Below are positions 58,209 through 64,000 of a stretch of DNA of 64,000 nucleotides, piece by piece; position 1 is the first letter of the stretch, and the number at the start of each line of letters is the position of its first letter. This stretch comes from Hydractinia symbiolongicarpus (lineage: Eukaryota > Cnidaria > Hydrozoa > Anthoathecata > Hydractiniidae): positions 32,183,501 through 32,247,500 of the forward strand of contig NC_079875.1 of the NCBI RefSeq assembly GCF_029227915.1, in the 5' to 3' direction. The notes beneath the pieces are model-generated. The model worked only from the letters and a program-made list of their open reading frames with translations. It was not told the DNA's origin and ran no database searches. Position numbers and translations under genes: made by a program.

Positions 58209-60470
58209 CAGTAAATATATATTTTCAACTATAGTTACAAAATTACCTTTGTCTATACTCATCAGTTGCATTCCAATTCTCGTTATTTCTTGGATGGCTA
58301 AAGGTGCCTGGTAAACATTTTTGTTAATGTCTTCAGAGTGGCCCATATGTGAGTAAAAGAGTTCTCGATCATTTTTGGGGACATCAAAGGAGGCCAACAA
58401 CGTGCTAATTCGATGTCTGTTTTTCGTTGCAATTATGTCTCGGCCAGATTTTAAATCAAGAGATTGACAAAAAGAATTCACTGCGTGCCAACCAGACACA
58501 TGGCTTTCGGAGGACTGGGAACTGGAAAATAAGAATTCATTTGTATGCAACACAGAACCAACTTTCCTAAAATCTTTGTTCGCTATTTTTTTCAATGCCT
58601 CAACTGTGTCTGGGGGAATCAAAATAGGAACCAGGTGATTATTACCCTTGCCACACATGTACATTATCTTAAGCTCCCTCACCAATGACTGGTCAATATC
58701 ATCCAGCTATTTTACACGTTTCTTATCGATCCATGCGTTGTTCATGGCGTCATGGAAATCTTTTAATTGGATCCTAGCAGGTTCTCCACCTAAAACAAAA
58801 TTTAAAATTAGTATGAATGCATACATATCAATGCTGTTATTTACCCAGGATAGCCTATTCAGGTTCTAATGATACTGTTATCAATGAAGGTTCTCTTAAG
58901 GCTGTCCTAGTGCATTTAAAGCTCATTAGAGCTACGTAAGGCGTGCAAGCACAACAGCCGCTGAAGATATCAATGGTATTCTCCTGCAGAACGATGAGCA
59001 AAAAGGATCAATTCACACTTTTATAGTTTCTGCCATGGCTCGGACGGGGTTTGAACTTAAGACCTTCCAAATCGCTCTGTCACAAAGCCAATAGTTGGTT
59101 ACATACTGGTGTCCGCTCTATCAAATAAAGGCCAGTGGAACATAAGATAAAATAAGTATTGGAGAATAACATAAGCTATTATGGACTATATATTATCAAC
59201 TCAAATTAGCAAGGATCTAATTGTTTTTTTGGAAATCGAATTTGTGAATGCGACAGCAAAATAATAGCAGATATTGGTTAAAAATTAATGGTCATCTATT
59301 TGCGATAAGTAATATTGTCTTACCGAGAGTAAAACCTGATATTTAACAGGCACAGTCACGTAATGTTTGCTTCACTTATAAACTGTTGTTAAGAAAGAAT
59401 AATTTATGTAGAGTAAGTTTTTTAAAGCAATTCATTTATAAACAAAACATGTGTTAGTAGTTGTTTACAAAATTCCTGCCTTATTCATATAATATAACAA
59501 GGGTATCTATCATAAATTATTTAACACTCACAACACAATAAAAGAAACAAGGGTGTTAATTTTAGCAATTTTAGCAAATAAAGGCTGCAAATGGTAATTA
59601 CAGTAGAGAACCTGTAAGGCAACACACATACCTCTTCTCCCATTCAACAAAGTTAGTCTTGTCATGGCTACATTTCTCAGTTCGGTGTAAGTCTGTAGAT
59701 CATCGTAATAAAACGCAGAACGCAGCTCTTCCATTTTCTTTCTCACATGTTCTCGTATTTTAGTTAAATCTTCCTTAAGTGGGAGTGTTTGAGGTTTTCT
59801 CAGATTGATTTGTCTGTTGGTGTTTAGCTTGTAAGTGGCATCTGCAAATAAATATTGCTTCCACCCCTTCCAAGATACCAAAAACCTACCGACTTCTTCT
59901 GGTTCCTCATCCTTACCTTGATTGAACAAGTAGAACTGTAATACTTGTGCTGCTCGTTTGATTAGGTAATATAGAATTTCCTTCAAGCCAGCTGTTATTT
60001 AATCCGTGCTGCTTTTCGTATACTCCTCGATGGAGCTTGCGAGACAGTCAAAATTCCGCCGATTGGATATGTCATGACTATCATTGTGTTCATGTAACCC
60101 ATCTTTCTTTACTTTAAAGTTGTTATAACAATGAGCTTTTCGCCTCATGTTCTGTCTTACTGATCTTGACACTTCGAACACTTTGTTCCTCTTTCCTTTT
60201 AAGTGCCAGAAAAAACGAGATCCTATGATCAAGATAGTCTTCTCAGTTCGACATATCTTCCCAATGCTATCATTTCTAAATTTTGCAACAATTCTTTCTA
60301 AAAAAAACTTCATGCTCCTCTGCTTCAAGCAATGACAGTGGCACAGACGTAACATGGTCATTTGTCGTTTCAGCGCATTTCTTTCTGTGCCTTGAGTAAT
60401 TTTCTTTAATGACCACAACATCACAGTAGCTGCAAACAATACAATGCCTGCTCACTGAATCTTTGCAAAT
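58197..60470 (-). pseudogene. Third tyrosine recombinase gene (different family), broken
   Basis: Minus strand. It begins near 60450 with a CxxC...H...C finger (CSYCDVVVIKENYSRHRKKC). A frameshift in a T-run near 60300 leads to LERIVAKFRNDSIGKICRTE, and a TAA at about 59999-60001 interrupts before ILYYLIKRAAQVL. The exon then ends at donor 59632 with TRLTLLNGRRG. The acceptor at 58789 continues exactly as GEPARIQLKDFHDAMNNAW, giving the RRGGEPAR strand that carries the first catalytic arginine. A TAG at 58707-58709 follows RVK. The C-terminal half keeps ATKNRHRIS (second arginine), YSHMGHSE (histidine) and NVYQAP (tyrosine nucleophile). Two stops and one frameshift make it inactive. Its sequence is clearly distinct from the SET-fused recombinases. 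Confidence 0.8.
58880..59110 (-). mobile_element. tRNA-derived SINE-like insertion in the recombinase intron
   Basis: Read on the minus strand it has a B-box-like GTTCAAACCCC after a weak A-box-like region. A unique body and a conserved-looking tail (CATTTAAAGCTC... reversed) follow. It lies wholly within the intron (58790-59631) of the recombinase pseudogene. The A box is poorer than in the 55.5-kb element, so the call is tentative. Confidence 0.4.
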
Positions 60471-60769
60471 ATTTTATCCCGCCATGATTCCTCTTAAATA
60501 AGGGAAAACTTTCACAGCGTTGTTTTACTGCCTACACAACTTCCGAATACAGTCCTACTTTGTTAGCAAACTACAGTTGTTAGTTGTAAAAACAGTTTTG
60601 TTCCTATTCATCGAAAAAATATTTGGGTCCTGTTGTACAGTTGTTCTTACAAAAAAGCGCATAGTCCTGTCATATCCTAAAATTTCCTAAAATATATACC
60701 AGAGCAGGTGATTTGAATTGCTCAATTAGTTCTTGCAATTTTCCCGAATGTGCATGGGTCCTCGAAATT

Positions 60770-61210
60770 CACCTTGCTTCCGATTGGAAAATATTGTCAG
60801 ATTTAGATTCCGTTTTAGTTGTTCCACTATACATTGCAATAACATAACTACGCCCAGACGTGTTATTAATATCCAGTTCTTCCAAAACTGTAATTATGGT
60901 AGAACTGACTTGTCCATGTGAAGAGAACACGGAATATTGGCACAAACGAAAAGTTAACAAATATTCTTCACTTTGTTATGCTATAAAAAAACAATGGATG
61001 GATCGTGCATTTCTTTGCCATTGAGGTGGGTGCAAGGGGTTTCTGTTCAGTATCAGTAAGGACCTGTTTTCGTCGCCTTGGTTTCCGTAACAAGCCTTTA
61101 CGTTCCCTATTAAAATTCCTAACTTTTACCTCCAAGAGTGCCTCTTTTTACATCTGGATGTCTCGAAATTCTACCACTTGGGTTGAGCCTGAAAAGGCCT
61201 CAATCATTCC
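60770..61210 (+). pseudogene. PD-(D/E)XK-like nuclease fragment (TE-derived)
   Basis: In one frame SDWKILSDLDSVLVVPLYIA is followed by a TAA, then LRPDVLLISSSSKTVIMVEL and TCPCEENTEYWHKRKVNKYS. After a frameshift near 61012 it continues FFAIEVGARGFCSVSVRTCF with RRLGF. The pattern RPD...(E)LT-P-E..-K.-KY...VEVG.RG is a multicopy module in animal genomes that I associate with restriction-like nucleases of mobile elements; the assignment is from memory. At least one stop and one frameshift are present. Confidence 0.5.
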
Positions 61211-61231
61211 TAAGTTTCTTCTGTTACAAAT

Positions 61232-62234
61232 ATGGAGTGTAAGAAATCAAAAACCCCTGAGAAATCATCCGCAAATCACACAAAATCTTGTAAAATCAAA
61301 AAACCCGAAAAACTTGCTACAAGATCTTCCAAAACAACAGTCGCATTGCCATCTAACCCTGATTTTAGGAATAGCGGTCTAAAAAACTTGGGAAACACAT
61401 GTTATGCAAACTCCATCTTGCAATGTTTTTATAACCTTCCAAAAGTTAAAGAAGCCATTTTTGTCAGCAAAACAACCTCAAAGTTAGGCGAAGCATTTGT
61501 AGGTGTTTTTCAAAGTTTGGCTGTTTCTAGAAGTCCAGTTGATCCCTCCCATTTTTTCGTGCTATGAAACATCATATCTCAGCCGCGAAGGGAAGTGCAT
61601 TTAATCTTTTTGCTCAGCACGACGTCCCTGAGGTTTTTGAATATCTCCTACCTGGTCTGTCATTAGACTTTCCATTTCTTGGAAGTCTTTTTAGTATTGG
61701 CATCAAGACATCAACCACTTGCAATTCATGTCATATTACCAGCTCCTCAGAAGTTATATCACCATGCATCCAACTTTCTCTGCACCCTACGTTACAATCT
61801 TCCTTAGATAATTTCTTCGAAAGCGAAGAGTTGTCAGACACCAATGCCTACTTCTGCCATGTTTGCAAGTCTCATCAAACGGCTCTGGTTGAAAAAGAAG
61901 TAGTGTCGTGCGGTTCCCATCTCATTTTACAGCTAAAACGTTTTGCCAGTGCCAACGGCGTTGTGTCAAAAATTGCCTCTCGTATTACTGCTTACCCTGG
62001 TACCCTTTCCATACCTTTAACTGTAGATGAAGAAGTGAAATTTCGTAAAAATTTTCAATTAAGGGCTATTATCAACCATTCGGCAACTTAAATAATGGTC
62101 ACTACACAACTATAGCCTTCGACCAAATGGTACACAGGTGGATACATTGCAACGATAGAGCAGTAATTTTCTGTGATGACCGCCTTATTAACAGTCACGA
62201 GTCATATGTTTTCTTTTTAGAAGAGCTGAGATAG
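61232..62234 (+). pseudogene. Ubiquitin-specific-protease-like (USP, C19) pseudogene
   Basis: Starts at an ATG (MECKKSKTPEKSS) with a lysine-rich leader, then the USP Cys box GLKNLGNTCYANSILQCF. After a shift near 61555 the frame runs HDVPEVFEYLLPGLSLDF, the zinc ribbon CNSCHITSSSE...CHVCKSHQ, and LILQLKRF. A 1-nt deletion near 62080 then moves the His box (LNNGHYTTIAF) and the catalytic Asp/Asn region (HCNDRAVIF) into a third frame, ending at 62234. All catalytic blocks exist but are split over three frames. At about 330 residues it is a minimal USP without introns, consistent with a processed or element-borne copy. It diverges from the recombinase at 58.2-60.4 kb. Confidence 0.8.
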
Positions 62235-62255
62235 AATATTTTAACCGAAATGAGT

Positions 62256-62723
62256 CAGCAAGGGGGCTTGACTACACTCAGTCTTGTCTTTGGAGAGTGA
62301 CGACTCCACTTATTACCCCAGTTAAAAAAAAAGGAAAAAAAAAGGGAAATAAATAAATAAAAAATAAAAAAAATATTATCAGGGGGGTTTGATCACACAT
62401 GATCTTGTCTTTGGAGAGTAACGACTCCACTTATTACCTGAGTTAAAAACAAAGAATAGCACAGTTGAACAGAAAGTGGTCAAAGTTAATTTTAGGAAGA
62501 TAGGGATTTCTAGTTTCTGCTGATGACCGTCCGCGGACCTCTTCGAGGTGACCCAGCTAGACATCCGGGGTACTTAGGTTCAGAAATATGGGTCGAAACC
62601 TACCTGCCCTTGGTTAAAGTTCTGTTCATCTTTTCAAATGTGTTGTGTCCTTTTTTTTATTTTTTTATTATTTTTTTTTTATTAATTCCTTGTAAAAAGG
62701 GAGAATTGTGCTTTTATAGGCAT
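62256..62723 (-). repeat. Dispersed repeat, copy 2 (inverted partner at 43993-44426)
   Basis: Same unit as at 43993-44426 in opposite orientation. It includes two copies of CTTTGGAGAGTRACGACTCC with ACTTATTACC (62284-62322 and 62405-62441), separated by A-rich filler. The outer end near 62718-62723 reads AGGCAT. The left end abuts the USP-like pseudogene. Confidence 0.9.
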
Positions 62724-62822
62724 GTTCTCTAGAGGAGTACAACCTCTAGCTTGTTTCCAAAGACCTAACAGGTTGAGTTCATCATTGCGGTGCCTTGCCA
62801 CCTCTTTGTAAATTATTTTCTC

Positions 62823-63180
62823 TTCTGTTAAAAGGATTTATACACTCCAAAACTGGGCTATTCGTCTAATGTCTTTCGTCAATAGATACACATCTGCTAC
62901 CATTCTGTATGCAAATCTTTGTATACTTAAATTTTCTGATACTATACATATGAATAATGTTCTCCTCCTACATCAAATGTATCATAAAACACTTCCTGAT
63001 CCTATTTGCTCAACATATGCTATTGACTTCACCCACCCCCGCACCACACGAGCACAATACAATGGTCTTTTGAAAGTTACCTACTCACTATCAAGCTGTT
63101 ATTTCATGGAACACCCTCCAAACTCATATGATTGTGAGATAACAAAACAGCAAGCTGCAATGATGGAACTAGTCTACTGA
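62823..63180 (+). pseudogene. Non-LTR retrotransposon reverse-transcriptase C-terminal fragment
   Basis: The frame reads KRIYTLQNWAIRLMSFVNRY, then LCILKFSDTIHMNNVLLLHQ, MYHKTLPDPICSTYAIDFTH and TTRAQYN. This is the region after the polymerase domain of LINE-type ORF2 proteins (the LQNKAIR...LKILKL.DL...LP..F...H.YNTR pattern). No polymerase or endonuclease domain remains. The frame continues to 63180 with less recognisable sequence. Confidence 0.6.
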
Positions 63181-64000
63181 CTCTTTTGTTTTTGAATTGT
63201 AGAGGTTACACCCTATAGAGATCTATATTCAGTGCAAGATCTCCCTTTTTACAAGGATAGTCTGCAGAATCAAGGTAATTGAACTAAAGACCCTCTATAA
63301 ACATTACATCAAAAACACCTACTGACAGTTACAAATTGATATACGACATAGAAAGAAACAAATAACTATAAAACTACAAATACAAAACTTTAAATTAGAG
63401 CAGACAACCAACCATGCTCCAGGACTTGTGAACCTGGCCGTAGCTTTCCACATGTGTTACGGGATCCCAACACTCAGCCTTACACAGGTGATTGACGCTT
63501 GGGATCAGCCCTATGTCAGGACCAGCCTGAAGTAACTGGGGTAAAATGCGTGGGCGTAAATCCACGAAGACCCGAGAAAGAAATTTCAAACCCCCTTGCA
63601 AAGCTTCTTATAACAATAACTGTGGGTTCATCAGGATCCCTCATATTAAATTCTTTGATGCCTCATTTATTATGCTCAAAGAGAGCCTCCAAAAACATAT
63701 TCCTGCAACCTACTATATATAGTCACATGGTTTGTACCACACTCTACATGGTTCTAGATTTTTTTTGTCTTTGTTTGTCTGTGTAACCTAGCGTTTCCTA
63801 GGCCTGGCCTTGTTTGTTCTTGTCCACGGTGACTATCATAACCCTAGCTTTTAGCTATTTTGGTAGCCTTCCTCCAGCATACTCAGATATAGTTAACATA
63901 TAGTATATATAAAAATGAATTAATATTTCCAGGCTTTATATATTTACTGGATACTCGTAACTGTAGATTGTTGGTAAAAATATATTATTATCTATCATTG
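63181..64000. other. Non-coding with repeat fragments
   Basis: About 63405-63460, read on the minus strand, contains CACATGTGGAAAGCTACGGC followed by CAGGTTCACAAGTCCTGG. This matches sequence at about 23172-23210 within the piggyBac relic, so it is a dispersed repeat. The rest has no gene. Confidence 0.5.

Noticed and set aside
43993-62723. One giant element with the 440-bp repeats as terminal inverted repeats
   Set aside because: Contents belong to several unrelated families at different decay, and I found no target duplication; kept only as a finding to test.
1-64000. CRISPR arrays, bacterial operons, rRNA genes
   Set aside because: Repeats are long satellites or dispersed elements, introns are spliceosomal, and no rRNA core sequence was seen.

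Overview
The window is AT-rich, intron-containing animal DNA packed with decayed transposable elements. The TE families, the AT bias, the short GT-AG introns and the tRNA suggest an early-branching metazoan, most likely a cnidarian; the species cannot be fixed from the sequence. Host-like single-copy genes are scarce and most coding signals are broken.

The most important feature is a 20-exon gene on the minus strand (9932-17694). I reconstructed it by following GT-AG introns and codon phase: it encodes a SET methyltransferase-type domain at the N terminus, a long linker with an acidic 23-residue repeat, two zinc fingers, a tyrosine recombinase (phage-integrase fold) and a SANT/Myb-like domain. 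One TAG codon in the SET part is the only interruption in 1,407 codons. A diverged paralogue with the same order lies inverted on the plus strand (about 35.8-42.5 kb) and carries several frameshifts. A SET-tyrosine recombinase protein is the best candidate here for an undescribed system.

Layout: 1-1.07 kb, 124-bp satellite with ordered variants; 3.1-5.2 kb, zinc-finger exon and a kinase pseudogene; 6.87-8.07 kb, pogo-like element with TIRs and TA target sites; 8.9-9.4 kb, minisatellite; 9.9-17.7 kb, SET-recombinase gene; 20-21.6 kb, inverted repeat and a second minisatellite; 22.7-24.1 kb, piggyBac relic; 27.6-31.2 kb, RecQ-like helicase converging on a DUF6589-like gene; 32.5-34.3 kb, Harbinger relic, complex inverted repeats and a gag-like ORF; 35.8-42.5 kb, second SET-recombinase locus; 46-49.4 kb, P-element-type transposase converging on a C2H2 gene; 50.9 kb, tRNA-Pro(CGG) inside an inverted repeat; 51.4-54.7 kb, KDZ-type transposase gene; 58.2-60.4 kb, a third and different tyrosine recombinase, diverging from a nuclease-like fragment and a ubiquitin-specific-protease-like gene (60.8-62.2 kb); 62.8 kb, LINE fragment.

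No CRISPR, operon or rRNA signals are present. Everything was done by eye: family assignments rest on recognised motifs and splice models, not on database searches.
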